A stretch of DNA of 64,000 nucleotides, from contig NZ_BAABFN010000002.1 in the NCBI RefSeq assembly GCF_039541075.1, positions 558,001 to 622,000 on the forward strand, given 5' to 3'. The notes under the pieces are model-generated. The model worked only from the letters and a program-made list of their open reading frames with translations, ran no database searches and was not told the DNA's origin. Below, in pieces: positions 27,178-36,225 of this stretch. Both the position numbers and the translations under genes were made by a program. Numbering within the stretch: position 1 is the stretch's first letter; each line of letters starts with the position of its first letter. Origin of the DNA: Compostibacter hankyongensis (GTDB lineage Bacteria > Bacteroidota > Bacteroidia > Chitinophagales > Chitinophagaceae).

Positions 27178-28733
27178 TTTGATCCGGAATTTACGGGATT
27201 CTCATTTTCGCGTTTGTCGGAAAGCCATTGCCGGTAAGCGGTTTCATAACTGCTTCTGCCCAGGTCTTCCGGGATAAGATCGGTATGTTTGTCCGGCGCA
27301 TTCAAAAAGACTTTTCGGATAGCGTCAAGATAACCAAAGCCATATTCCGTGCAAGGTTCGATATAATGTCCCTCCCCCCATTCGTTCCAGTTATCCAGCA
27401 ACAACATTTGTCCGCTCAGCTGGTTCCGGGGCAGGGTTTCAACGAAAGCCTTGGCCCGGCGCAAAAGCGTTTCAAACGCCACCGGGGGGATCGCCCATAT
27501 GGAACCTTCGTCCCTCCAGCCGCTCCAGGCCTGGGAAACGGTCACCACCTGAGGCAGAATGTTGAGCTCCTGTGTTTTATGAATGCTGACCAGCTGCGAA
27601 TCGATGGCCTGCTGGGGATCGGGACTGTTGGGTACATACCAGCAGTAGGCAAAGGTATAATCCAAACCCAGGCGTTTCATGAGCTCAAGATGCTTGGCAT
27701 CCAGTCCCCTGTATTCCCCCAGCAGCCATAAGCCGTCGAAACCGGCCTGCTTACAGGCCTCCCGCATCTTTGCGAATGCCGCACGTACCTGCGCTTCTCC
27801 ACCGAGGTCGTCCACCAGGAATTCCGGCCGGTAGATAAACAATACCGGCTTGTTGTCTATTTTAAGATAGTTTTCGCCCTTGAAATAGTTATTGATCCAG
27901 AAAGGCAGGAGGTTCTTCATGAGATCCGTTTCGTTGGCAACGCCGGCGCGTCCCCGGTTCTGATTCTCCCACATGATGGTATATTTCATCTGGTTCCTGA
28001 ACCGGGATTTGTTCCGCGCCGCTATAGCGCTGCCCAGCATCTGCTCTACCGGTCCGCCCTGACTGGTCCTGTACCAGCAATAGATGAAAAAGTCCACACC
28101 ATGATCCACCGCCCATTTTGTTTCCCAATCGGCTACTTCGGGGATACCCTGATCATAGAAGCCGAGGGCGGGGGTGCGTTCGGGATGTTTTATAAGCTGG
28201 CTCCACATCTCCGGACGCCCCTTCTCCCAGCCCGGAAAATAATGCGCGCCTACCAGCAGCTTCTCATCCCTTTTCACGGGCGCGGGGATATCATTGCCGG
28301 GGGTGCGGCGCATCGCCGGCAGAAACCGCAGGGGTAATGCAGCAGTGGAAAACACGGCATCGTCCTGCACGACCTCAAGCCTCACCTGTCCGTACAGCGC
28401 CTTATCTGCCATAAGCTTCCATCTGAACGTCGCTTTCCCTTCCGGCGCAATCACGACCTGCCGGGCGGCCGTATCAAGAACCCTTAGGTGCTCGGGGACC
28501 AGCAGCTTGACGGTAAACCGGACGGTGGTTTTGGCCGGGTTGAGGATCGTCGCCGACAGGGCGAACGGACGTTCCGCCCGCGTCATCGGCTGCTCACCGG
28601 CAAATGCCAGGATGCGTGGCGGGGTTTGAGCGGGGATAGCCTGCTGGGCTGTCGTTTTCAGCGGAGCCATTCCTGTCCAGAGGCCGGTCAGTACTACCAG
28701 GCCATGCAGCATTGTCTTGTACGGGTACTTCAT
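27174..28733 (-). CDS. Secreted protein with N-terminal beta-sandwich and GH99-like domain (copy 1 of locus B)
   Basis: The 519-aa product starts at the ATG at 28733, which opens a signal peptide ending near TTAQQ; an upstream ATG at 28832 would make the protein read through a heptad repeat. Residues about 35-150 form an Ig- or NEW1-like beta-sandwich (LNPAKTTVRFTVKLLVPEHL). The GH99/WbsX-like barrel follows with GAHYFPGWEKGRPEMW, FFIYCWYRTSQGG and DNWNEWGEGHYIEP, again with the glutamate pair three apart. The next gene overlaps its stop by four bases. It is separated from susD by 275 bases of repeat-rich DNA, so it may have its own promoter or be partly uncoupled. Confidence 0.8.
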   Translation of the reverse strand: MKYPYKTMLHGLVVLTGLWTGMAPLKTTAQQAIPAQTPPRILAFAGEQPMTRAERPFALSATILNPAKTTVRFTVKLLVPEHLRVLDTAARQVVIAPEGKATFRWKLMADKALYGQVRLEVVQDDAVFSTAALPLRFLPAMRRTPGNDIPAPVKRDEKLLVGAHYFPGWEKGRPEMWSQLIKHPERTPALGFYDQGIPEVADWETKWAVDHGVDFFIYCWYRTSQGGPVEQMLGSAIAARNKSRFRNQMKYTIMWENQNRGRAGVANETDLMKNLLPFWINNYFKGENYLKIDNKPVLFIYRPEFLVDDLGGEAQVRAAFAKMREACKQAGFDGLWLLGEYRGLDAKHLELMKRLGLDYTFAYCWYVPNSPDPQQAIDSQLVSIHKTQELNILPQVVTVSQAWSGWRDEGSIWAIPPVAFETLLRRAKAFVETLPRNQLSGQMLLLDNWNEWGEGHYIEPCTEYGFGYLDAIRKVFLNAPDKHTDLIPEDLGRSSYETAYRQWLSDKRENENPVNSGSK

Positions 28734-28760
28734 CGTTACATTGTTTAAAAGTTCTTCAGG

Positions 28761-28823
28761 GATTTCTGATTTGAAGTTTCTGATTTGAGGTTTCTGGTTT
28801 GAGGTTTCTGGTTTGAGGTTTAC
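28761..28823 (-). repeat. Heptanucleotide array with alternating units
   Basis: Nine units of exactly seven bases, alternating GGTTTCT-like and GGTTTGA-like units, so the higher-order period is 14. It lies between susD and the first GH99-like gene, upstream of the chosen ATG. It explains a false N-terminal extension of that gene. Confidence 0.92.
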
Positions 28824-28880
28824 GTCGTTCACAAAGATTTTTTAGCGGTCTCCGTGAACGCTGCGCGTTTCTGGTTCAAT

Positions 28881-28908
28881 AGTCTAAGGTCCAAAGTCTA
28901 AAGTTGAT
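28881..28908 (-). repeat. Heptanucleotide array (AGTCTAA-like units)
   Basis: Four consecutive seven-base units: AGTCTAA, GGTCCAA, AGTCTAA, AGTTGAT. The same unit family recurs at 37999-38026, also on the 3' side of a minus-strand gene. Confidence 0.85.
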
Positions 28909-28951
28909 TTGCCTGGAATGAAATCTTAGATTTTAGACCTTGAACTGAATG

Positions 28952-28986
28952 CCCTTCACCTTTCGCCTTTAACCTTTCGCCTTATT
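28952..28986 (-). repeat. Heptanucleotide array (CCTTTCG-like units)
   Basis: Five seven-base units: CCCTTCA, CCTTTCG, CCTTTAA, CCTTTCG, CCTTATT. The reverse complement is nearly the same as the array at 50847-50888. Both lie in sense orientation just past a susD stop codon. A small C/G hairpin (CCCCCTTTAGGGGG, from 28987) lies between this array and the susD stop. Confidence 0.85.
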
Positions 28987-29008
28987 CCCCCTTTAGGGGG
29001 TTAGGGGG

Positions 29009-30805
29009 TTAATATCCCGGATTTTCAACCAGATTAGGGTTATTGGCTGTTCTGGCAAGGGTAATGGGTAAGTAATAATTCTGCGGGTAAAAAGCGGGAG
29101 GCGTCACCGTTCCGTCGGTTTTCTCAACCACCATTAATTTGTATTTTTTTGTGGCGTAATCCAGAATATAGCGCAGGGCGGAGTTATTCCGGGAAAGGAC
29201 CTGCACGGCAATTCTCCATCTGCGCAGGTCCCAGTACCGATGTCCTTCAAAGGCAAGCTCAACTTTCCGCTCATGACGTATGTCATCCACGCCAACAGAT
29301 CCCAGCGCCGCTATACCTGCCCTTTCCCTGATTTGATTAACCGCATCGAGGGCATCCCCGGGCTTTCCCGTATTCAGGGCGGCCTCCGCATAATTAAGCA
29401 GCACCTCTCCATAGCGGAACACCATCCAGTTTGTTGAGGAAGTGGCCCAGTCCCCGTTAGAGCCTATCAGGTTACCGTGATTTTCATCCATGTACTTCAA
29501 TACTCCGAATCCCGTGGCATTTACATTCTGGGTTCCGTTGGCCAGTATGCCATTATAGGATCCGTCTGTTTGTATGGATCCGTCCGGCTTGCGTATCCCC
29601 TTGTGATAATCCAGCAAAGCTCCCTGCCATTCGGTATTTTGCGTATAAAGGGTGGCAAAAAAGCGAGGGTCTTTGTCTGCCCATAGCTCGTCCGTTGTCC
29701 ACAATCCCTGCTGGATAGCGTCTCTGTCCAGCTTACCCGGGCTGCCGTCCGTATGCTCAAACTCCTCGGCCATTTCCAGATAAGGCGCATCCATGTTTCC
29801 GGAGCCCCAGCCGTTGGGATACGGACACTGAAAGAAGTCGTAACCCCAGCCGTTCCCGCCGTTTCCCATTCCATTCTGATCATTGTGCGCTTTCACAAAG
29901 ATCGCTTCGGGGTTGTCCTTATCCAGGAAAAGATTCCTGAAATTTTTCACCTTATCGTCCGGATTTTTGTTGTACAGGGAATATTTTCCGCTGCTGATGA
30001 TCTGTTTCGCAGCATCATAAGCCTGCTGATAATACCCTCCGGCTTTGGAAGCATCGATGCCCAATAAGCCGTCCAGCTGCACCGTTCCGTATTTTGCGAT
30101 GCTGCCGGCATATAAAGCCGCCCTGCATTTTAACGCCAGCGCAGCATACCGGGTAGGCCGGGTAACATTACCCGGCTCTGTGGAGAGCCCGTCTGAGATG
30201 GCATCGGTCTCCGACAGTACAAAATCATATACTTCCTGCTCTTTAGCGCGTTTGGGATACAAAGAATCCTCCGGGGCATTGGGAGACTGCGCCGTAGTGA
30301 TAATCGGAACGCCGCCGTACCGTTTTACCATTTCGAAATAGTTATAGGCCCTTAGCCACCTGGCCTCGGCAGTCAGCTTGTTTTTCACATCGTCTTCAAG
30401 CGCCGAGGCCGGCACCCGCGCTATGAATTCATTTAACATACGGATCACCTTATAAGCGCCCTCCCACCATTCCAGGAGCCCCCCCTGCACCTTTAACTGA
30501 CCCAGCTTATAACTATATCCGTCCGCTATATATCCGGCTTTGGATTCATCGCTCACTTCGTTAATATACATCGGCGCATATCCCGCATCGCCCTTCCACA
30601 GGTTATCCCAGGAGTTGTCCACGGAAACGTTGCAAAAAACGTAGGTCTCCGCATAGCATTCCGTCAGGTATGCATTCACCAGGGAAGGATCGCTCCAGAC
30701 GACGTTGTCGGAAATAATATCAAGGGGCGCTTTATCCAATACATCCTTCTGGCAGGAGGCGGCCATACAAAAAACGAGTAAAAATGCGCTAACTTTATAT
30801 TTCAT
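29009..30805 (-). CDS. RagB/SusD-family glycan-binding lipoprotein (locus B)
   Basis: Surface glycan-binding partner of the adjacent SusC. The 598-aa product has a lipoprotein signal with AASC as lipobox, then the SusD N-terminal pattern LDKAPLDIISDNVVWSDPSLVNAYL. The TPR-like helical core contains AEARWLRAYNYFEMVKRYGGVPII, typical of the family. The C-terminus ends in the usual NPNLVENPGY. It starts 26 bases after susC. Downstream, 275 bases of repeat-rich DNA precede the GH99-like genes. Confidence 0.95.
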   Translation of the reverse strand: MKYKVSAFLLVFCMAASCQKDVLDKAPLDIISDNVVWSDPSLVNAYLTECYAETYVFCNVSVDNSWDNLWKGDAGYAPMYINEVSDESKAGYIADGYSYKLGQLKVQGGLLEWWEGAYKVIRMLNEFIARVPASALEDDVKNKLTAEARWLRAYNYFEMVKRYGGVPIITTAQSPNAPEDSLYPKRAKEQEVYDFVLSETDAISDGLSTEPGNVTRPTRYAALALKCRAALYAGSIAKYGTVQLDGLLGIDASKAGGYYQQAYDAAKQIISSGKYSLYNKNPDDKVKNFRNLFLDKDNPEAIFVKAHNDQNGMGNGGNGWGYDFFQCPYPNGWGSGNMDAPYLEMAEEFEHTDGSPGKLDRDAIQQGLWTTDELWADKDPRFFATLYTQNTEWQGALLDYHKGIRKPDGSIQTDGSYNGILANGTQNVNATGFGVLKYMDENHGNLIGSNGDWATSSTNWMVFRYGEVLLNYAEAALNTGKPGDALDAVNQIRERAGIAALGSVGVDDIRHERKVELAFEGHRYWDLRRWRIAVQVLSRNNSALRYILDYATKKYKLMVVEKTDGTVTPPAFYPQNYYLPITLARTANNPNLVENPGY

Positions 30806-30831
30806 GGCATGTTGCTTTTATAGGTAAATCC

Positions 30832-33800
30832 TCAAAATGATATATTGGCGCCAAAGGTCATCGTTTTCTGCTGCGGGTAATAATAAGCGGCATTTCCGGA
30901 CGGCGCCTCCGGATCAAGATCATATTTCTTCAGTTTGTCGAATGTCAGGATATTGTTTGCGGCAAAATAGAACCTGACCTGGCTTAGCCCGATTTTTTCC
31001 AGCCACATCCGGGGCAGGTTGTACCCCACTGACAATGCCTTCAGCCGCATATAGCCGGCTTTCTTATAATAGTAATCCGAGGTCAATCCGTTTGTAGATG
31101 CCCCGCCCAGCCGCGGCACCGAAGCATCAGGGTTGTTGTTCTCCTCCGTCCATCTCAGGCTGTACACCAGCTCGGGAGGCAGGTTGCCATGCGTCAGCAC
31201 GATATAATCATAATAGCCGAAGGCACCCTGGAACAGGGTTGAAAGGTCAAAGTCCTTATACTTTAAATTGATGTTAAAGCCGAACATCCAGTGCGGAACG
31301 GTACCCTTGCCGATCTCAACCTGGTCCTTCCAGTCCAGCTTGCCATCGCTGTTTGTATCCTTATACCGGATATCGCCCTCACGAAGCGAGACATTTCCCT
31401 GATTATCCTGGTCAAAACCCAGATCGTCGATCTGCTTCTGACTGGTGAACAATCCGTCCGATACATAACCATACTGGCGGTCGGTCCATCTTCCGGATTG
31501 ACGGTAAATGCGGTTCTGGTCCGGATCATTGTAAACAGGCTCTTCGTAATGATCCCACCTCGCCCTTGACCAGGAGATATTCCCGCTCAGGTCCCACAAA
31601 AGGTCATTGCGGCTGCCGGCGGTGCCCAGCTGGAGCTCAAATCCCCGGTCATTCAGGCTATTGATGTTCTCAGGAGGCAGGTTTGATCCGAAGGTGGAGG
31701 GCAAAGTCGTGATCCGGGTTGCGGGAATGCCTTTCCGTTCACGGTAGAAAACATCGGCAACGCCGTACAGCTTCCGCTTCCACAGGGAAAAATCCAGACC
31801 GGCATTATAAATGCTGATCTTCTCCCAGGTCAGATCGGGGTTGGCCAGGCCGGTGGAAACGATCCCCTGCTGGATGCCGTTATCCAACAGGTAGGTATGA
31901 CCGTACTGGTACCCGGACAGGTACTGAAAATTGCCTACGCCGTCGTTCCCGGACTCCCCGTAGCTTACCCTCCATTTAAGGTTATCCACAATGGCGGAGT
32001 TTTTCATGAAATTTTCCTCAGACATGACCCATCCCAGGGAAAAGCTGGGAAAATACCCCCAGCGCTTATCCGAAGGGAACTTGGCTGAAGCATCAGCCCG
32101 CAGTATCGTCTCCACCAGATACCGGCCCTTGAAGTCATAGTTTATTCTTCCTACATAGCTTTTTCTGCCCATCTCGCTGGCGGAGCCGTTATTGGTCATG
32201 CCGGCGGTGCTGCCGGCAAACAGCTGATCAATAGCCGGTGTCAGAAAATCTATCCGGCCTGCCGTCAGGTAATGGCTGCTGTAGTCGATCACCTCATAAA
32301 GCGCCAGAGCCGTGAGGTGATGGTATTGGGCAAAGATGTGATTGTAATTCAGCTGAAACTGCCCGGTAATCGTCCTGCCCTGGCTCTCGGTCGTCGAAAG
32401 GGACGCTTTCGACCCCAAAGCTCCCGCCAGTGTATAGGTGGTGCTGGCAGGATCGTAGGTATAAAACTGAACCGGCCGGGTAAAGTGCTTGTTGGTGGAA
32501 TAATCCTGTAGAACGTTGACCAGGGCTTTGGCGGACAGGCCCCTCACCGCTTTAAACGAATAATTCAAAGCGAGGGTGCCTTTGAGATTCTGGGATTCGT
32601 TATTATCGTATCCCGCAATCTTGCTGTTGGTCACTACATGTGCTCCTCCCGTTCCGCCGCCGTCTGCAAAAGAGATCTTGGTAGGATCGGGCAGCGTAGC
32701 GGGATATATCGGCAGGGTGTTCCAGAAATCCTGCCATACGGTATTGGCGCCTGCGCCCTCACCCCGCCACGGGAACCGGCGGTCTTCGAGAATGGAGGAG
32801 ATGTCCAGCTGCAGGGACAGGTTATCCAGGATGTCGGCATCGATGTTGGATTGGATATTGTATCGCTTATAATTCCCTCCGTTCTTCTTCCATATCGTTC
32901 CCTGATCCAGATAGCCCAGAAATCCGTAATACCTGACCCTGTCGCTCCCTCCTCTTACTGAGAGATTATGCTGTTGCTGCGGCGCCCAGTCCCTGATCAG
33001 CACATGATACCAGTCTGTATTGGGATACAGCGGGTCCGTGCCGTCATAGTATTTCTGGATCTGTTCTGTCGTGAAAGGCGCCGTGGCTTCAGGCTGTCCC
33101 GACTGGAGCCAGGCCTCCCGTTTCATTTCTGCGTACTGGCCCGAGCTGGCGGGTTTCGGCATCGTGGTAATCTGCTGTAAGGTGTAGGATGAATTCAGCG
33201 TAATGGTCGGCTTTCCGGTATGACCGCGCTTGGTGGTGACCAGGATAACGCCGTTTCCCGCCCGCGCCCCGTAAATCGAAGCAGCCCCGTCTTTCAATAT
33301 CGTAACCGACTCGATCTCGTTGGCGTCTATATTATTGAAGCTGGATTCGACCCCATCCACGATGACCAGGGCGCCGCCAAAGCCCCGGATACTGAGGCTG
33401 GCTGCATCCGATCCCGGCTGACCGCTTGATTGCAGGGACACCAGGCCCGGCAAACGCCCCGCCAGCGTATTGGCCGTACTGGCCACCGGGGCCACGGACA
33501 GCTGGCTGCCTTCAACAGCAGAAATAGAGCCTGTCACTGTTGCTTTTGACTGGGTACCGTATCCGACCACCACCACCTCGTTCAGCTTCGACTGGTTTGC
33601 CTGTAATATCACATCTACGATATCTTTATCATTCACCGAAATCTCCCTGGTGATGTAGCCCAAATAAGAAAAGACCAGCGTATCCGCATTTTCCGGAACA
33701 GACAATGCATACTTTCCGTTAACATCGGTGATGGTGCCTATGCCCGATGTATTTTTAAGGGTGACGGTCACCCCCGCTACCGGGGCATGCGTTTCGGCAT

Positions 33801-34221
33801 CCGTCACTACTCCCGTGATCTGGCGCTCCGGCACATCATCGCTATATGAGACCGGCTGACGCCGGAGACCCGCGGTTTTCTCCCGGTGTATGATGTATTG
33901 CCTGTTGTTTATTTTCTCTGCCGAAAGCCCCAGGGGATGAAGCATCCGGTAAAGGATCCCGGATAGATTTTCCCGGGTGGCGTCATTGAAATCAGCCCGG
34001 GTCGTTTTGCCTTTGACCAGATCGCTATTGTAATTAAAGCTCACATTCAGCTGTTGCTGCAGCATGCCCAGCACGCTTTCCAGCGAAGCTTCTTTCGATT
34101 CAGCATAATATCCTGTTTCCCTGGGCGCCATGGTAAGGGATATATCCTGGGCGGGAGATGAAAAATAAGCCGAAGCTATTATTGATGCAGAGAGCAGACA
34201 TGCGGATAAATATTTTTTCAT
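30832..34221 (-). CDS. SusC/RagA-type TonB-linked transporter with STN domain (locus B)
   Basis: TonB-dependent importer that also signals. The 1129-aa product has a signal peptide, then an STN (secretin/TonB N-terminal) domain at about 40-115 (LESVLGMLQQQLNVSFNYNSDLVKG). A carboxypeptidase-regulatory-like domain (ITGVVTDAETHAPVAGVTVTL) follows, then a VVVGYGTQ segment and a plug with VIVDGVESSF and KDGAASIYGARAGNGVI. The barrel ends in MTFGANISF. STN-bearing SusC proteins signal through a FecR anti-sigma to an ECF sigma, and both genes lie directly upstream in the same orientation (FecR ends 21 bases before the ATG). Confidence 0.96.
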   Translation of the reverse strand: MKKYLSACLLSASIIASAYFSSPAQDISLTMAPRETGYYAESKEASLESVLGMLQQQLNVSFNYNSDLVKGKTTRADFNDATRENLSGILYRMLHPLGLSAEKINNRQYIIHREKTAGLRRQPVSYSDDVPERQITGVVTDAETHAPVAGVTVTLKNTSGIGTITDVNGKYALSVPENADTLVFSYLGYITREISVNDKDIVDVILQANQSKLNEVVVVGYGTQSKATVTGSISAVEGSQLSVAPVASTANTLAGRLPGLVSLQSSGQPGSDAASLSIRGFGGALVIVDGVESSFNNIDANEIESVTILKDGAASIYGARAGNGVILVTTKRGHTGKPTITLNSSYTLQQITTMPKPASSGQYAEMKREAWLQSGQPEATAPFTTEQIQKYYDGTDPLYPNTDWYHVLIRDWAPQQQHNLSVRGGSDRVRYYGFLGYLDQGTIWKKNGGNYKRYNIQSNIDADILDNLSLQLDISSILEDRRFPWRGEGAGANTVWQDFWNTLPIYPATLPDPTKISFADGGGTGGAHVVTNSKIAGYDNNESQNLKGTLALNYSFKAVRGLSAKALVNVLQDYSTNKHFTRPVQFYTYDPASTTYTLAGALGSKASLSTTESQGRTITGQFQLNYNHIFAQYHHLTALALYEVIDYSSHYLTAGRIDFLTPAIDQLFAGSTAGMTNNGSASEMGRKSYVGRINYDFKGRYLVETILRADASAKFPSDKRWGYFPSFSLGWVMSEENFMKNSAIVDNLKWRVSYGESGNDGVGNFQYLSGYQYGHTYLLDNGIQQGIVSTGLANPDLTWEKISIYNAGLDFSLWKRKLYGVADVFYRERKGIPATRITTLPSTFGSNLPPENINSLNDRGFELQLGTAGSRNDLLWDLSGNISWSRARWDHYEEPVYNDPDQNRIYRQSGRWTDRQYGYVSDGLFTSQKQIDDLGFDQDNQGNVSLREGDIRYKDTNSDGKLDWKDQVEIGKGTVPHWMFGFNINLKYKDFDLSTLFQGAFGYYDYIVLTHGNLPPELVYSLRWTEENNNPDASVPRLGGASTNGLTSDYYYKKAGYMRLKALSVGYNLPRMWLEKIGLSQVRFYFAANNILTFDKLKKYDLDPEAPSGNAAYYYPQQKTMTFGANISF

Positions 34222-34242
34222 GATGGAGTATTTAATTTGACC

Positions 34243-35280
34243 TTATTCTTTCTTAATTATAATATGGTTCTCTTTCCGCGTAATCTTAACGTCAAAGGAT
34301 TTCGATAAGATGATCAGAAAATTATCGATATTGTTTCTCTCGTACCCCCCGGTAAACCGCAGGTTCCCCAATCTGCCGTCGCTGAAAGAAAATTCCCATC
34401 CCTCCGTTTCTTTCAGCGTTTGCGCCATCTCATACAATGTGGTGTTCTTAAAGGCCTGAATGCCGTCTTTCCATGAGATAACCTGGTCGGGAGAGACCTC
34501 TTTTCGTAGAAATCCGGCTGTCGCCGTGTCATAAACAAGCATATCTCCCGGGTCCATCATCATACTTTTTTCTTTCGCTCCGGCCTTAAAAACCCTCACC
34601 TTTCCTTCCTTAAGCACAACCTTCACCGCATCATTCCGGCTGTTTACATCAAACCGGGTAGACAGATCTTCTATCCGTATCTGGCCTGCATGCACGATAA
34701 ATTTCCCGTCTCCCCTCCCGTACTTTTTGACAACCTCAAAATAGGCTTCCCCTTTCAGGAAAACCTCACGCGGGACATGCTTACGCCATGGTTCGGCAAA
34801 GCTCAGTTCCGAATTTGCATTGAGATAGACAACAGAGCTGTCCGGCAGCCATATTTTCTTTACTTCTCCATAGCGTGTGGCATATCGTATCGTCCCGGAA
34901 TGGCTTAAATGATAACGGAAAATACCTCCCAATGCAATAAACAACATGAGCAATGCAGCGGCCTTCAGAAAATAGAACCTTTTTATCCGGTGCTTTTCCC
35001 GGATTTCCTTCCGCTTGTGCTGCAGTGTTTTCTCATATGCTATCCGCCTTTGGGTCAGGCCCTCCCATATCTGTTGCCGGTCATCATCGCTCAGCTGTTT
35101 TCCCGGTTCGCTGAACATCAGGACCATCTTCTTTGCCGCTCTGATCAAGTCGGTCTTTCCCGGATGATCCTCTATCCATTGCTTCCAATATGCACTAACC
35201 TCGGCATCAGGGTCTTTTACCCATTTATGGAAAAGCTCGTCCATTAACAACTCTTCCAGAGCATAGTCTTCATATTCCAT
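34243..35280 (-). CDS. FecR-family anti-sigma factor
   Basis: Inner-membrane regulator that holds the partner ECF sigma and releases it when SusC reports its substrate. The 345-aa product has a cytoplasmic N-terminal part with aromatic and charged residues (about 1-105), one membrane segment (FLKAAALLMLFIALGGIF, about 107-124) and a periplasmic FecR domain (YGEVKKIWLPDSSVVYLNANSEL, about 140-260). It ends with a DUF4974-type STN-like tail (TTLYEMAQTLKETEGWEFSF). It lies between the sigma gene (116-base gap) and susC (21-base gap), the standard order. Confidence 0.95.
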   Translation of the reverse strand: MEYEDYALEELLMDELFHKWVKDPDAEVSAYWKQWIEDHPGKTDLIRAAKKMVLMFSEPGKQLSDDDRQQIWEGLTQRRIAYEKTLQHKRKEIREKHRIKRFYFLKAAALLMLFIALGGIFRYHLSHSGTIRYATRYGEVKKIWLPDSSVVYLNANSELSFAEPWRKHVPREVFLKGEAYFEVVKKYGRGDGKFIVHAGQIRIEDLSTRFDVNSRNDAVKVVLKEGKVRVFKAGAKEKSMMMDPGDMLVYDTATAGFLRKEVSPDQVISWKDGIQAFKNTTLYEMAQTLKETEGWEFSFSDGRLGNLRFTGGYERNNIDNFLIILSKSFDVKITRKENHIIIKKE

Positions 35281-35396
35281 ACGGCATTCAATTCGGAGAC
35301 GTTGTATGATCGCCTCTCCTGTATAAAGGAAGAAAATGATGAAAGTGACCCACGGAAAAAGGGAAATCGGGAAAGAAAAATGCAGGCAGCTATTAA

Positions 35397-36029
35397 TCAG
35401 GCGGTTATAGCCAGAATCAACAGCAGGCCCAGCAGCTCAGCACTCATGCCCCGGGCGGGCACATAGGTTTTCTGCAGCGCCTCTATGGCCCTGTAGATGA
35501 GCTTATAGGCAGCCCTGGGGGTAATGTTCATAATGGCTGCAATATCCTCGAAGGGGGCATTCTCATAGAAACGGAGATAGATGGCTTCCCGTTGTCGCAC
35601 CGAAAGACGGGATAATGCCTGCTTTAAGGTCTGATCCCGGATATAAACGTCTTCATTGGCAATCAATATCTCTTCCGCGGAACGCTCTGCCATCTCGAGA
35701 CCCGCTCCGGCCATCCGATGCGCTATCTCAAGCCTGCGGCTTAATTTCCGTATGATTTCACGGCGCAGGGCGCGGAATAAATAATACTTTATGGAAGTGG
35801 TATACGACAGGTTATCCCGGGTACGCCAAACATTGAAGAACAGGTCCTGCAGACAATCTTTTACAAGCGGCTCATCATTGCATACCTTGCACCCGTAGCT
35901 GTACAAAACCGGCGCATATTGCTCATATAGACGTCTGTATGCCGCTTCGCTTCCGCTTTTGAAGCTTTTCCATAATTCGATATCCTCAACCTGAGCGATC
36001 GGCCTTTCCATTAAATTTATTTTTGGCAT
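35397..36029 (-). CDS. ECF RNA polymerase sigma factor (locus B)
   Basis: Probably directs transcription of locus B. The product is about 210 aa from the ATG at 36029 (a GTG at 36053 and an ATG at 36011 are alternatives). Region 2 is seen in FKSGSEAAYRRLYEQYAPVLYSYG and VKDCLQDLFFNVWRTRDNL. The region 4 helix-turn-helix is in LSVRQREAIYLRFYENAPFEDIAAIMNIT. The last residues (ELLGLLLILAITA) are strongly hydrophobic, which could let the protein associate with membrane or FecR. A direct repeat lies 60-90 bases upstream and could be a control site. Confidence 0.92.
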   Translation of the reverse strand: MPKINLMERPIAQVEDIELWKSFKSGSEAAYRRLYEQYAPVLYSYGCKVCNDEPLVKDCLQDLFFNVWRTRDNLSYTTSIKYYLFRALRREIIRKLSRRLEIAHRMAGAGLEMAERSAEEILIANEDVYIRDQTLKQALSRLSVRQREAIYLRFYENAPFEDIAAIMNITPRAAYKLIYRAIEALQKTYVPARGMSAELLGLLLILAITA

Positions 36030-36088
36030 TGCCGGTAGACGTCCTGTAAGCACGATGATGCAATACGATTTAATGCAGTAGGCGTTAT

Positions 36089-36118
36089 AAAAAGAGTTCG
36101 GATATTCAAAAAGAGTTC
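36089..36118 (-). promoter_or_regulatory. 11-bp direct repeat upstream of the ECF sigma gene
   Basis: The sense-strand 11-mer GAACTCTTTTT occurs twice, at 36108-36118 and 36089-36099, with start points 19 bases apart. The spacing and the position 60-90 bases before the sigma ATG fit either an ECF promoter with repeated -33-like elements or a two-site operator. The function is inferred. Confidence 0.5.
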
Positions 36119-36225
36119 ACGGCCCTGAGGTCAAAGTGCAATTAAAAATAACCCATATCAGGCTGATAACTGTCCTGCACTGTCCTGCCTTCGCCGCCTG
36201 AAACAACAGATGGGTATCCTTATCG

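Noticed and set aside
28734..28832. N-terminal extension of the first GH99-like gene to an ATG at 28832
   Set aside because: The extension translates a heptad repeat, and a normal signal peptide starts at 28733.
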